From: Rhodohalobacter halophilus
GTDB taxonomy: Bacteria; Bacteroidota; Rhodothermia; Balneolales; Balneolaceae
Direction of reading: 5' to 3'
DNA length: 64,000 nucleotides
Assembly (NCBI RefSeq): GCF_001715195.1
Contig: NZ_MDWE01000001.1
Location: forward strand, 109,912-173,911
A model generated the notes under the pieces. It was not told where the DNA came from, made no database searches, and was given only the letters and a program-made list of their open reading frames with translations. This document shows, piece after piece, positions 38,114 to 47,270 of this stretch; within the stretch, counting starts at the first letter, position 1, and each line of letters starts with the position of its first letter. A program made the position numbers and the translations under genes.

Positions 38114-38647
38114 ATGGCCGATCGGGAAACGATAAAGAACGCCTGGCTGAGAAATCAGAAAGTGGTAGAACTTCGCCCTTCGAAAGGAATAGGCACTGCT
38201 ACTACAAAAATCAGGCTGCACAACGGTACTACATGCGAAGTAACACACAAGCACTGGTCCTTTAAAGTGGATATAGGAAAAACCGAGGGAGGAAATAATG
38301 CCGGACCCGGTCCGGGAATTTTAGAGCGCGGAGCTTTGGGAAGCTGTCTCGCCATTGCCTATTCACAACAGGCCGCTGTTATGGGCCTTCAAGTTGATGA
38401 CATTCGCATTCATGTTGAAACCGATATGGACGCCCGCGGCATGCTCGGAATTGACGATCGACCTCCCGGTTTTAAAGAGATCAGATATCAAGTTTTCATA
38501 AACAGCCAGGAAGCACCGGAAGACATTGAAGAAATGATCTGTAAAGCCGACAGGATGAGCCCGGTACTGGATGATTTTAAAAGAGCGATTCCTGTAAAAA
38601 GATCGATCCGGATCAACGATGAGGAATATGTTACATCTGCATCCTGA
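38114..38647 (+). CDS. OsmC family protein
   Basis: 177 residues. OsmC/Ohr fold with the peroxidatic Cys in ALGSCLAIAYSQQA near residue 78. The family's second cysteine, which in Ohr sits in a [I/V]CPYS context, appears here as CKADRMSPVLDD: the aligned position looks like Ser, and a Cys lies six residues earlier. Peroxide reduction through a disulphide is therefore uncertain and it may belong to a non-peroxidase OsmC-like clade. It heads a plus-strand run with the methyltransferase and FAD oxidoreductase. Confidence 0.85.
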   Translation: MADRETIKNAWLRNQKVVELRPSKGIGTATTKIRLHNGTTCEVTHKHWSFKVDIGKTEGGNNAGPGPGILERGALGSCLAIAYSQQAAVMGLQVDDIRIHVETDMDARGMLGIDDRPPGFKEIRYQVFINSQEAPEDIEEMICKADRMSPVLDDFKRAIPVKRSIRINDEEYVTSAS

Positions 38648-38700
38648 TCAACTGTTCAAAAAAACCGTGTTTAAATCAATACTATTAAAACAGAACGAAT

Positions 38701-39525
38701 ATGGAACCACGACTTCAACTGCGCGTTCAGCGTTACGGCTGGGATAAAGCTGCAAATAACTACGAACCCTCCTGGAAAAAGCAATTAAAACCCGCAAGGG
38801 ATAAACTTTTGGAAATGAGTGATCTCAAACCAGGAGAAACCGTTCTGGAAACATCCTGTGGAACCGGCCTGGTTACCTTCAGAGCAGCTGAACAAATAGG
38901 TTCAGACGGGACGATCGTTGCAACCGATCTTTCCCAGGGGATGGTGAATCTGGCAATGAATGCGGCTGAGGAGCGAGATTTATCCAACATCTACTTTTTG
39001 AGAATGGATGGCCAACAATTAGAAATTGATGACTTCCACTTTGATGCTGCCATCTGCTGTCTCGGTTTAATGTATTTCCCCGATCCGGTTGAGGGACTCA
39101 AAGAGATGCACCGTCTGCTAAAACCCGGCGGACGGGCAACCGTATCCATCTGGGGAGAGAGGAAAAACTGTGGATGGGCAGAGGTTTTTCCCATCGTTGA
39201 CCGGCAGGTTGCTTCCGACGTTTGTCCGCTCTTTTTTCAACAGGGAACCGGAAATGTTTTAAAAAATTCATTCAAAGAAGCCGGTTTCGATCACACTGAA
39301 ATTGTACGTTTCCAAACCGAAATGTACTACGCCAATCCTGAAACAGCACTCATGGCTGCATTTGCAGGTGGACCGGTGGCACTCGCCTATCAAAAGTTTG
39401 ATGAACAGACCAGAAACCTCGTACATCAAGAATATCTCAAATCGATCGAACCGTTCAAAATGGGCAACGGTTACACAATACCCGGTGAATTTGTCGTGGC
39501 CCGTGGGGAAAAAGCATTGCAGTAA
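38701..39525 (+). CDS. Class I SAM-dependent methyltransferase
   Basis: 274 residues. The SAM-binding motifs are VLETSCGTGLVTFRAAEQIG (motif I, about 48-68), TIVATDLSQGMVNLAM (motif II), and DAAICCLGLMYFPDPVEGLKEMHRLLKPGG. The sequence resembles UbiE/Coq5-type methyltransferases but no quinone-specific residue identifies the substrate. It follows the OsmC gene by 53 bp and precedes the FAD oxidoreductase by 66 bp, all same strand. Confidence 0.88.
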   Translation: MEPRLQLRVQRYGWDKAANNYEPSWKKQLKPARDKLLEMSDLKPGETVLETSCGTGLVTFRAAEQIGSDGTIVATDLSQGMVNLAMNAAEERDLSNIYFLRMDGQQLEIDDFHFDAAICCLGLMYFPDPVEGLKEMHRLLKPGGRATVSIWGERKNCGWAEVFPIVDRQVASDVCPLFFQQGTGNVLKNSFKEAGFDHTEIVRFQTEMYYANPETALMAAFAGGPVALAYQKFDEQTRNLVHQEYLKSIEPFKMGNGYTIPGEFVVARGEKALQ

Positions 39526-39591
39526 GATTTGCATTACAGGTTTGCACCTGCCGGCCTACATATCAATTAACAATTAAATCGAGAATAAAAA

Positions 39592-40995
39592 ATGAATACG
39601 AAAAGAAGTCAACACTCTAATTCAATAGATCAAGAAACCATTCAAAAATTTCGGAATTCGATTCGGGGTAAATTTATTCAGCCTGATGATTCCGAGTATG
39701 ATGAAGCCCGCAGTATTTATAATGGCATGATCGACAAGCACCCACGATTTATCGTTCAATGCACAAATGTTGCCGATGTCATTGCATCCGTAAATTTTGC
39801 CCGTGAAAACTCCCTGGAGACTGCCATACGCGGTGGTGGTCATAGCGGCCCCGGACTGGGCCTCGTTGATGGCGGAGTTGTAATTGATTTATCACCAATG
39901 AAAGGCATTCGTGTGGATCCAAGTGCTAAAACTGTTCGAGTGGAGCCGGGTTGCACCTGGGGCGAAGTGGATCATGCAACGCACGCTTTTGGGCTTGCAA
40001 CCGTTAGCGGAGTTATTTCAACAACCGGGGTGGGTGGTTTAACACTGGGTGGCGGCCACGGATATCTCACCCGAAAGTACGGGCTAACAATAGACAATCT
40101 GATCAGCGCGGATGTGGTGTTGGCGGATGGAAGCCTTGTACATACCAGCAAAGATCAGAAACCCGAACTCTTCTGGGCCATTCGGGGAGGAGGTGGAAAC
40201 TTTGGTGTTGTCACATCCTTCGAATTTCAGCTTCACCCGGTTAAAAATGTGTATGCCGGTCCAATGTTCTGGAAGGTCAACGATTTGGAAACTACCTTGA
40301 AGTGGTATCGGAACTGGTTAAAGAAACAGCCCGATGATATCTACGCTTTCTATCTTGTGGCTGAAGTACCACCCGGAGATCCATTTCCCAAATCTATACA
40401 CGGAGAAAAGGTGTGTGGATTACTTTGGTGCTGCACAGGAGATGAAAAACAATTTAACCAAGCGCTGGATGAAGCACGAAACGTTATCAGCCCGCTTTTT
40501 GAATTTACGGGTAACATGCCTTATCCCGCCCTGCAAAGTATGTTTGATGAACTTTATCCTGCCGGAATGCAGTGGTACTGGAAAGGGGATTTTGTAAATG
40601 AAATCAGTGACAAAGCGATTGAGATTCACAAGAAATATGGTTCTGTTCCGACCATGCACTCCACCATGCACCTGTACCCGGTGAACGGTGCCGCCCACCG
40701 GCCTGCCAATGGGGATACGGCCTGGGACAAACGAAATGCCACTTGGTCGATGGTAATTGCCGGTGTAGATCCGGAACCGTCAAATGCTGAAACCATCACC
40801 AATTGGGCAAAAGATTACTGGAAAGCATTGCACCCTCACACCATGGGCGGGGCATACATAAACTTTATGATGGAAGAGGGAGAAGATCGCATCAAAGCGA
40901 CCTATGGTAAAAACTATAATCGGTTGAAGAAGATCAAATCAAAATATGACCCCAACAATTTTTTCCACATTAACCAAAACATTGAACCGTCTTAG
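39592..40995 (+). CDS. FAD-dependent oxidoreductase, BBE/6-hydroxynicotine-oxidase-like family
   Basis: 467 residues. The PCMH-type FAD domain contains AIRGGGHSGPGLGLVDGGV with His84 positioned for covalent FAD attachment. The usual second attachment Cys of bicovalent enzymes is absent: the region reads GVISTTGVGGLTLGGGHGYL, so a single covalent bond is expected. A BBE C-terminal signature is present (YGKNYNRLKKIKSKYDPNNFF). No signal peptide. Substrate unknown. Its stop is immediately followed by the convergent stop of the M48 peptidase. Confidence 0.9.
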   Translation: MNTKRSQHSNSIDQETIQKFRNSIRGKFIQPDDSEYDEARSIYNGMIDKHPRFIVQCTNVADVIASVNFARENSLETAIRGGGHSGPGLGLVDGGVVIDLSPMKGIRVDPSAKTVRVEPGCTWGEVDHATHAFGLATVSGVISTTGVGGLTLGGGHGYLTRKYGLTIDNLISADVVLADGSLVHTSKDQKPELFWAIRGGGGNFGVVTSFEFQLHPVKNVYAGPMFWKVNDLETTLKWYRNWLKKQPDDIYAFYLVAEVPPGDPFPKSIHGEKVCGLLWCCTGDEKQFNQALDEARNVISPLFEFTGNMPYPALQSMFDELYPAGMQWYWKGDFVNEISDKAIEIHKKYGSVPTMHSTMHLYPVNGAAHRPANGDTAWDKRNATWSMVIAGVDPEPSNAETITNWAKDYWKALHPHTMGGAYINFMMEEGEDRIKATYGKNYNRLKKIKSKYDPNNFFHINQNIEPS

Positions 40996-42228
40996 TCAAC
41001 CATTCCGAATGGCCCTGATCCTCTCCAACACCGGAGGATGTGAATAGTTCAAAAAAACATAGAACGGATGCGGTGTAAGGTTACTCAGGTTATCCTTGGA
41101 AAGTTTTTTGAGGGCATCAATCATCGGTTTACCGTTACCTAACGTGGATGCCGCATAGTAATCGGCTTCATACTCATATTTCCGGCTCAACATCTGCATG
41201 CCGATTCCAAGAATGGTTTCCACAGGAGAATAAAGAAGTCCGAAAAAGAGCAGGCCCGCATAAACGCTCATTTGATCCATAAAGAAGGCGTCAAACAACG
41301 CCGGAACCTGCAGAAATATCGACAGCAGTGCAAACATGATCCCGGTCTGGAGGATGGAGATCGCCATATTTTTGATGATATGTTTTTTCTTGTAATGACC
41401 AATTTCGTGCGCCAGAACCGCCACCAACTCATCGGTTGTGTGCTTGTCAATGAGTGTATCAAACAGGGCTATCCGCTTATTCTTGCCAAACCCTGTAAAA
41501 AATGCATTCGATTTGGATGATCGTTTTGAACCGTCCATCACATAAACGCCCTGAAGCGGAAAGTTTACACTGTAGGCGTACTCTTCAATCGCCTGACGCA
41601 GTTCACCATCCTCCAGCGGTTCAAACTTGTTGAACAGCGGCATAATCCACGTGGGAGCCACATACTGCATGACCAGGGAAAACGCTGTAACAGCAAGCCA
41701 GGCGTACACCCATGCCCAGGGGCCGCCATACTCAAAGAAGGCAATAATACCGGCCAGAAGCGGTGCACCTATGAGTACAGACAGTAATATTCCTTTCAGC
41801 CGATCCATTACAAAAGTGCCCGGTGTGGTTTTGTTGAACCCGAACCGTTCTTCGATCACAAACGTGGAGTAAATTCCAAACGGCATGGAAATAATCATTT
41901 TACCCAATACCAGAGCTCCTATAAAAATAAGCCCGGTTCCGATTACACCAAACTCGAATCCTCTCGCCCACTGATCGAGCCAGTTAAATCCGCCGGCAAA
42001 CCAGAAAACGAGCAGAATTAAAATGTCAACCGTACCGGTAAAAAAGCCGAATTTTGTCCGTACTTTGGTGTACTGCTGAGATTTCGAATAGGTCTCCTCA
42101 TCATACACATCTTCAAACTCATCTGGCAGAGATTTATCAAGAGATTTCAGGTTGAGCAAATTGGAAGAAATTCCCAGCAGGTAATCGATTAGAATGGCAG
42201 CCAGGATGATGATAGTAAAAATGTTCAT
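40996..42228 (-). CDS. M48 family metallopeptidase (Ste24/FACE-1-like)
   Basis: 410 residues, multiple TM helices. Zn motif HEIGH in VAVLAHEIGHYKKKHIIKNM near residue 275, with the third ligand Glu in LSRKYEYEADYYAASTLG. The N-terminal spans (IIILAAILIDYLLGISSNLL) and the long VMDGSKRSSKSNAFFTGFG insert match Ste24-type CAAX proteases, which cleave in the membrane. In bacteria these act in envelope protein quality control. It is convergent with the FAD oxidoreductase gene and adjacent to it. Confidence 0.92.
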   Translation of the reverse strand: MNIFTIIILAAILIDYLLGISSNLLNLKSLDKSLPDEFEDVYDEETYSKSQQYTKVRTKFGFFTGTVDILILLVFWFAGGFNWLDQWARGFEFGVIGTGLIFIGALVLGKMIISMPFGIYSTFVIEERFGFNKTTPGTFVMDRLKGILLSVLIGAPLLAGIIAFFEYGGPWAWVYAWLAVTAFSLVMQYVAPTWIMPLFNKFEPLEDGELRQAIEEYAYSVNFPLQGVYVMDGSKRSSKSNAFFTGFGKNKRIALFDTLIDKHTTDELVAVLAHEIGHYKKKHIIKNMAISILQTGIMFALLSIFLQVPALFDAFFMDQMSVYAGLLFFGLLYSPVETILGIGMQMLSRKYEYEADYYAASTLGNGKPMIDALKKLSKDNLSNLTPHPFYVFLNYSHPPVLERIRAIRNG

Positions 42229-42379
42229 TTACAGTAAATCAGTGTGTCAGGTCAATAGTTTACATGTGTAGATAAATATTTAAAATCTCCTCAAAATAGC
42301 AGTTCTACTTTAGAGTCGTAACTTTTTATTTCACATAATTTCCGATAAATAGGTCTATTGATTCTGCTTAAAAACAGTA

Positions 42380-43147
42380 TCACTCTAAAACTGCCCTTGC
42401 CGCCTCGTACCCCTCTTCAATTAATTTCTCGGTCTGGCTGGTATCTGCTTTGTTGTAAGCGCTAAGTTTCGGCTGAATCATAAAGATCTCATCATCCCTG
42501 ATCTGCTGTTTAATCATGTTGTTCAAGCCAATATCAAACGTATTGACCAATACATCCACAATATCATCCGGACGCTTGTATTCCCGATTCGTAGTCAAAT
42601 CCACGGCAATAATATCTTTGGCTCCCATTTCACGCAGCGGACTCACCGGCACATTTTCGCAGAGGACTCCATCCACCAGGAGCATATCCTCCCACTCAAC
42701 CGGCACAAACACCCCCGGCAGGCATGTGCTGGCCATCACAGCTTTGTAGAGCGGCCCCCTGTTTAAAATAACTTTCTTACCAGTTGAAATATCTGTTGAG
42801 ATCATGCTGAGTGGAATCTCAGCATCTTCAATGTTCACCTTTCCAAGCTGATCAAGCACATTTTTACCTAAACGCTCATTGCTCAAAATTCCAAGTTTTG
42901 AGAGTTTTATTCCGGTGATATCAAGCCAGTTTAAATCCAGCGCAATCTCTTCCAGCTTATCAATTGATGTTCCAAATGCTATGTGCGCCGCCACAAATGC
43001 CCCGATACTGGTTCCCGTAATAAATGACGGTTTGATATCTTTTTCATACAGAGCTTTGAGTATTCCCACATGAGCGGCTCCCAGTGCGGCACCCCCGCCT
43101 AATGCAATCCCCAGCTTATCGAATTTATTCGGGTTCATACCGGACAT
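42380..43147 (-). CDS. Patatin-like phospholipase/esterase
   Basis: 255 residues. The patatin fold's oxyanion hole is GIALGGGAALGAAHVGIL and the nucleophile lies in GTSIGAFVAAHIA; the catalytic Asp is in LLVDGVLCENVPVS. The Ser-Asp dyad suggests lipid acyl hydrolysis (RssA/YlbK-like). No signal peptide is seen, so it is probably cytoplasmic or peripherally bound. Divergent from the dioxygenase gene; the gap upstream is about 75 bp. Confidence 0.92.
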   Translation of the reverse strand: MSGMNPNKFDKLGIALGGGAALGAAHVGILKALYEKDIKPSFITGTSIGAFVAAHIAFGTSIDKLEEIALDLNWLDITGIKLSKLGILSNERLGKNVLDQLGKVNIEDAEIPLSMISTDISTGKKVILNRGPLYKAVMASTCLPGVFVPVEWEDMLLVDGVLCENVPVSPLREMGAKDIIAVDLTTNREYKRPDDIVDVLVNTFDIGLNNMIKQQIRDDEIFMIQPKLSAYNKADTSQTEKLIEEGYEAARAVLE

Positions 43148-43221
43148 AATTTAGTTTAATGTTGAACTATTTTTGATTATCTTGTGTTAGAAAAGTAAAA
43201 AAGAAACAATTGGAAAACATT

Positions 43222-44160
43222 ATGGCTGAATCAATCAAAGGCCTTCACCATATCACAGCGGTTTCAGGACCGCCCCAGGAAAATTTCAATTTCTACAGGA
43301 ATAAGTTAGGGCTTCGGTTCATCAAAAAAACCATCAATTTTGATGATCCCTTTACCTATCACCTCTATTACGGCAACCACCATGCCGAGCCGGGTAGTGC
43401 CATTACGTTCTTCCCGTGGCAGCATGTTGTGGATGGTCAGCCAAACAAGGGTGAAGCAACTGCCGTGCAATATGCCGTTCCGGGCGGTTCCCTCGAATAC
43501 TGGCAGAAACGTTTCAAAAAAAAGGGGATTGAAACCGGAGAAATCTATACCAGATTTGGGTTTGAGCATCTTCCATTGACCGATAACGATGGGATGAAAA
43601 TTGAGATCGTCGCAGATGCGGACGTAAATGACAAAGAGACCGTAGGATATGGAGGCGTGGATGACAAACACGCTATTCGCGGGTTTTTCGGTACAACCTT
43701 AAGCTTGCCGGACATTGGCAGAACCGGAGAACTCCTTACTGAAATGGGGTGGAAATCTGAAGGGAATGAACATGGCCTGAGCCGCTACTCTTCGGAACCC
43801 GACAGCCGGCTCGGGCGTTACGTAGATTTAAAAGCCGAACCTAACTTAAACGGACGGTTTGGAAGAGGCTCAATTCATCACATCGCATTTCGCGTACCGG
43901 ATGATAAGGCGCAGGCTGAGTGGAGTGAAAAGATCCGGAAGATGGGATTTCAGGTCACACCGGTGAAAAACCGTGACTACTTTCGGTCAATCTATTTCCG
44001 GGAAGCGGGCGGCGTACTATTTGAAATTGCCACCGATATTCCCGGGTTTGATGTAGATGAGCCTTTTGAACAGCTTGGAGAAAGCCTCAAACTTCCGTCC
44101 TGGTACGAAAAACATCGCGATGAAATAGAAGCACGACTGCCGAAGTTAAAAACAGATTAA
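43222..44160 (+). CDS. Ring-cleaving dioxygenase, MhqO/MhqE-like glyoxalase-fold
   Basis: 312 residues from the ATG at 43222; a TTG 12 nt upstream is possible but unneeded. Two vicinal-oxygen-chelate modules: KGLHHITAVSG (first metal His) and RGSIHHIAFRVPDD, with GGVLFEIATD (metal Glu) near the C-terminus. The family converts hydroquinone- or catechol-like substrates. The gene directly downstream encodes an MhqD-like esterase, the partner usually found with MhqO/E in quinone-detoxification loci, so a quinone/hydroquinone role is inferred. Confidence 0.85.
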   Translation: MAESIKGLHHITAVSGPPQENFNFYRNKLGLRFIKKTINFDDPFTYHLYYGNHHAEPGSAITFFPWQHVVDGQPNKGEATAVQYAVPGGSLEYWQKRFKKKGIETGEIYTRFGFEHLPLTDNDGMKIEIVADADVNDKETVGYGGVDDKHAIRGFFGTTLSLPDIGRTGELLTEMGWKSEGNEHGLSRYSSEPDSRLGRYVDLKAEPNLNGRFGRGSIHHIAFRVPDDKAQAEWSEKIRKMGFQVTPVKNRDYFRSIYFREAGGVLFEIATDIPGFDVDEPFEQLGESLKLPSWYEKHRDEIEARLPKLKTD

Positions 44161-44167
44161 AGTATAA

Positions 44168-44223
44168 GCCACAGAAGCACGGAAATATGCAATACAGTAT
44201 ATGTTATTCCGTGCCTCCGTGGC
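44168..44223. repeat. Inverted repeat (17-bp arms) between mhqO-like and mhqD-like genes
   Basis: Left arm GCCACAGAAGCACGGAA (44168-44184) and right arm TTCCGTGCCTCCGTGGC (44207-44223) pair with two mismatches over 17 bases, enclosing 22 nt. On RNA the mismatches are G-U or A-C. The position supports the later ATG (44259) as the esterase start. It resembles an interspersed palindromic repeat rather than a terminator, as no T-run follows. Confidence 0.6.
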
Positions 44224-44258
44224 AATCATTTGAAATTGAAAAACCACTAAAACCAAAT

Positions 44259-44933
44259 ATGTTTAAAGCAAACAAAGAAAATCCATTTGAAGGACCCCAT
44301 CAAAAAAGCAGAACTGTAACGGCCGGGGTTGAACCGGAAAAAGCTGACGGAGCCATCATTTTGATCCACGGGCGTGGCGCAACGGCGACTAGCATCCTTC
44401 CGCTTGCTCATGAATTCAAAGCAGATAATTTCCATTTTGTGGCGCCCCAGGCATCCGGCAACACGTGGTATCCGTACTCGTTTATGGCTCCATCAAAAAA
44501 TAATCAGCCCGGACTTTCTTCGGGGCTTCAGGCTATTTTTAACATTGTTGCCAATCTTGAAGAGATAGGAATGCCGAAAGAGAAGATTATCATTCTTGGA
44601 TTTTCACAGGGCGCCTGTTTGGCAACAGAGTTTGTGGCTCGTCACCCGACGCGATATGGCGGCCTTATTGCTTTCAGCGGAGGCATTATTGGAGACGGAG
44701 ATTCCGTAAATCCCAAAAACTATACCGGTTCACTTGAGGGAACTCCCTATTTTGTAGGCTGTTCAGACAATGACGCTCACATTCCGGTGGAACGGGTTGA
44801 GGAGAGCGTAACCGTGATGGAAAAATTGGGCGCTTCCGTCAATAAACAGATCTATCCCGGTATGGGGCACACGATTATTCGAGATGAAATAGAAGAAGCT
44901 CATAAAATAATTAACCAAGTCAAAAGCCTGTAA
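44259..44933 (+). CDS. MhqD-like phospholipase/carboxylesterase
   Basis: About 224 residues from the ATG at 44259. Earlier in-frame codons exist from 44187 but lie across a strong inverted repeat, so I prefer the later start. Motifs: LIHGRGATATSILPLAHEF, nucleophile IILGFSQGACLATEFVARHP (Ser in GFSQG), acid in GCSDNDAHIPVERV, and catalytic His in GMGHTIIRDE. The MhqD family hydrolyses esters and accompanies hydroquinone dioxygenases. It follows the MhqO-like gene and lies upstream of a Kef-type antiporter. Confidence 0.87.
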   Translation: MFKANKENPFEGPHQKSRTVTAGVEPEKADGAIILIHGRGATATSILPLAHEFKADNFHFVAPQASGNTWYPYSFMAPSKNNQPGLSSGLQAIFNIVANLEEIGMPKEKIIILGFSQGACLATEFVARHPTRYGGLIAFSGGIIGDGDSVNPKNYTGSLEGTPYFVGCSDNDAHIPVERVEESVTVMEKLGASVNKQIYPGMGHTIIRDEIEEAHKIINQVKSL

Positions 44934-44989
44934 CAATTCTTATATTCAACACTTCTCATAAAGAAAAGGCTAATTTTACGGAATAATAG

Positions 44990-46573
44990 ATGGATATAAT
45001 CTGGATCGGCGTGGCGTTTCTACTTGGGTTTGCAGCATCAAGGATTCATTTACCCCCGCTCGTCGGATACCTGGCAGCCGGATTAACACTGGCTGCATTT
45101 GGCTATAAAAGCGGAGAAATGCTTGAAGAGATCGCTCATCTCGGTGTACTTTTTCTGCTCTTCACCGTTGGCCTTCACATTCGTTTAAAAAATATTCTTC
45201 GTTACGATATACTTGGTATAGGGCTGACACACCTGATCATCTCCACGGCAATCTTTACCCCCATCTCTCTGCTGTTTGGATTTGGATTAGAAACAGCCAT
45301 AATCATCTCAATAACGCTCGGTTTTTCAAGTACTGTTCTGACAGCTAAAAATCTGGAGCGCCGGAATGAGCTCGGTGCACTCTATGGCCGGGCGGCGATC
45401 GGTATATTAATTATTCAGGATCTCGTTGCCATTGCGATAATCGCGTATACCGGCGGAGGCACACCCTCCATTTGGGGTCTTTCCGTTTTTACCCTGCCGC
45501 TTTTCAGGCCAATTCTGATCAAACTATTGGGAATAATAAAGGATGATGAAGTATGGATGCTTTTTGGATTGGCTCTGGCACTGGGTGGCGCATCCTTCTT
45601 TGAATATTTCAATCTCTCCGGTGAACTTGGAGCCCTTGCTGCCGGTATGCTTCTGGCATCCGATGAACGGGCAGATCAAATTGGAAAAAAGATGTGGGGC
45701 GTAAAAGAGGCATTCCTGGTAGGATTCTTTTTGGATGTGGGCTTAACCGGTTTCCCCTCTTTTTCTGAATATTATTATATAGGCATCATTCTGCTCATCC
45801 TGCCAGTGAAAACTGTTCTTTTTTATTGGCTGTTTATGCTTTTCAAATATAGAGCCAGAACCGGGTTTTTAGCATCTATTTCACTTACAGCCTATAGTGA
45901 GTTTACCCTTATTGCCGGACTTGTTGCGAATCAGAATGGTTATATTCCCGATGAAACCATTGTCGTTTTAGGCTTGATCACTGCTATATCCTACGCCATC
46001 AATGCCCCGATCACCATCAACGAAGAAAAGCTATGGAAACGCTGGCAAGATTTTCTTCTTAAGTTTGAACGGGAAGGCCGCCACCCGGAGCATCAAACCG
46101 TTTCTCTCGGTTCTGCAGAATACTTGATCGTAGGAATGGGAAATGCCGGACGCGCAGCCTATGACAAACTCCGGGAACAGAACAAACCGGTTGTTGGGAT
46201 GGATATTGACCCGGACCGAATTGAGAGAAATCTTGAATCAGGGCGTCGAGTCGTTTACGGAGACATACAGGACTCCGATCTTTGGACAAACATCGACCTA
46301 GACAATATCAAATCTGTGATGATTGCCATGGGAAATCAATCTGTTAAAGAGAATGCAACGCGCACGTTACGAACTGCGGGATTTGGCGGGCTTATTTATG
46401 TTCTTACCATGCGCGAAGAGGAAGCTGAAGTGATGCAAAAAGCCGGTGCAAGTGCCGTTTCTATTCCAATCAAGGAAGCCGGAGAACGCCTGGCAGAACT
46501 CAGCTCAGAGAGCAATGAAAATTCTACTCAAATAAACTTAAAGGTAAAAGAATCGAAAAACGATGAGAAGTAG
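44990..46573 (+). CDS. Kef-type (CPA2) cation:proton antiporter with TrkA-N domain
   Basis: 527 residues. The membrane part (about 1-365) has 11-13 TM segments, including FLLGFAASRIHLPPLVGYLAAGL and TLGFSSTVLTAKNLERRNELGALYG. A linker follows, then a Rossmann TrkA-N/RCK domain beginning YLIVGMGNAGRAAYDKL (about 379) with DIDPDRIERNLESGRRVVYGD, which binds nucleotide. Kef systems export K+ under electrophile stress in E. coli. A cytosolic glutathione-linked gate is not identifiable here. Its 3' end overlaps the DsbA-like gene by 11 nt. Confidence 0.9.
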   Translation: MDIIWIGVAFLLGFAASRIHLPPLVGYLAAGLTLAAFGYKSGEMLEEIAHLGVLFLLFTVGLHIRLKNILRYDILGIGLTHLIISTAIFTPISLLFGFGLETAIIISITLGFSSTVLTAKNLERRNELGALYGRAAIGILIIQDLVAIAIIAYTGGGTPSIWGLSVFTLPLFRPILIKLLGIIKDDEVWMLFGLALALGGASFFEYFNLSGELGALAAGMLLASDERADQIGKKMWGVKEAFLVGFFLDVGLTGFPSFSEYYYIGIILLILPVKTVLFYWLFMLFKYRARTGFLASISLTAYSEFTLIAGLVANQNGYIPDETIVVLGLITAISYAINAPITINEEKLWKRWQDFLLKFEREGRHPEHQTVSLGSAEYLIVGMGNAGRAAYDKLREQNKPVVGMDIDPDRIERNLESGRRVVYGDIQDSDLWTNIDLDNIKSVMIAMGNQSVKENATRTLRTAGFGGLIYVLTMREEEAEVMQKAGASAVSIPIKEAGERLAELSSESNENSTQINLKVKESKNDEK

Positions 46574-47216
46574 TATTACCCTGGTTTATGTTTACGATCC
46601 ACTTTGCGGATGGTGTTACTCCTTCCATCCGGTCATTGAAAAATTGGCCGAGCGGTTTAAGAATCGGTTGAACATCCGGGTTGTGCCCGGTGGCCTGGCG
46701 GTTGACGAGAATGCTCTACCACTTTCTGAAGGATATAAATCTATTGATGATTCATTGAACGTCGTTGAAAACAAAACCGGTGTAGTATTTGGCCAACCGT
46801 TTCTGCAACTCCTGGATGAGGGTAGTTATATGTACGACTCCATGCCCGGTTGCAAAGCACAGAACGCCGTGAATCGCCTGGCCCCGGATGAGGCCCTCTA
46901 TTTTGCAGGAGCAATACAACACGCTTTTTTTCAAAATGGTGCAAACCTCAACAAACCGGATACCTATCTATCCATCCTCGAAGACTTTCCAATTGATCCG
47001 GCTGAATTTGAAGCTGTTTTTACAAGTGACGAAATTGAGAAAATAACCCGCAATCAGTTCAAGTGGGTTCAACAAAACAACGCGTCGGCATTCCCTGCCC
47101 TCCTTCTTGAAATTGGCAACGACACTGGCCTGATGTCGAAAGGCTATCGCCCGTATGATACGATCGAATCTCACCTTCACCACCTAATTCGCAACATCGA
47201 GAGAATGAGCGGATAA
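46563..47216 (+). CDS. DsbA/FrnE-like thioredoxin-fold protein
   Basis: 217 residues, no signal peptide. The N-terminus LVYVYDPLCGWCYSFHPVI holds a CxxC pair (CGWC) in the family's usual place, and the domain continues with RLAPDEALYFAGAIQHAFF and ALLLEIGNDTGLMSKGYRP. DsbA-type members without a signal act in the cytoplasm as redox proteins or glutathione-linked isomerases. It begins inside the last codons of the Kef gene (11-nt overlap), so the two are coupled. The pair could form a redox-response unit with the upstream mhq-like genes. Confidence 0.85.
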   Translation: MRSSITLVYVYDPLCGWCYSFHPVIEKLAERFKNRLNIRVVPGGLAVDENALPLSEGYKSIDDSLNVVENKTGVVFGQPFLQLLDEGSYMYDSMPGCKAQNAVNRLAPDEALYFAGAIQHAFFQNGANLNKPDTYLSILEDFPIDPAEFEAVFTSDEIEKITRNQFKWVQQNNASAFPALLLEIGNDTGLMSKGYRPYDTIESHLHHLIRNIERMSG

Positions 47217-47270
47217 TTATTGGAAAAATTTCCATTTCTATTTTTTGATGATTTGGCTTAGTATCTCTCT

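Noticed and set aside
44187..44258. Earlier start codons for the esterase gene
   Set aside because: The 5' extension covers the right arm of the 44168-44223 hairpin and its composition does not match the family N-terminus; the 44259 ATG fits better.
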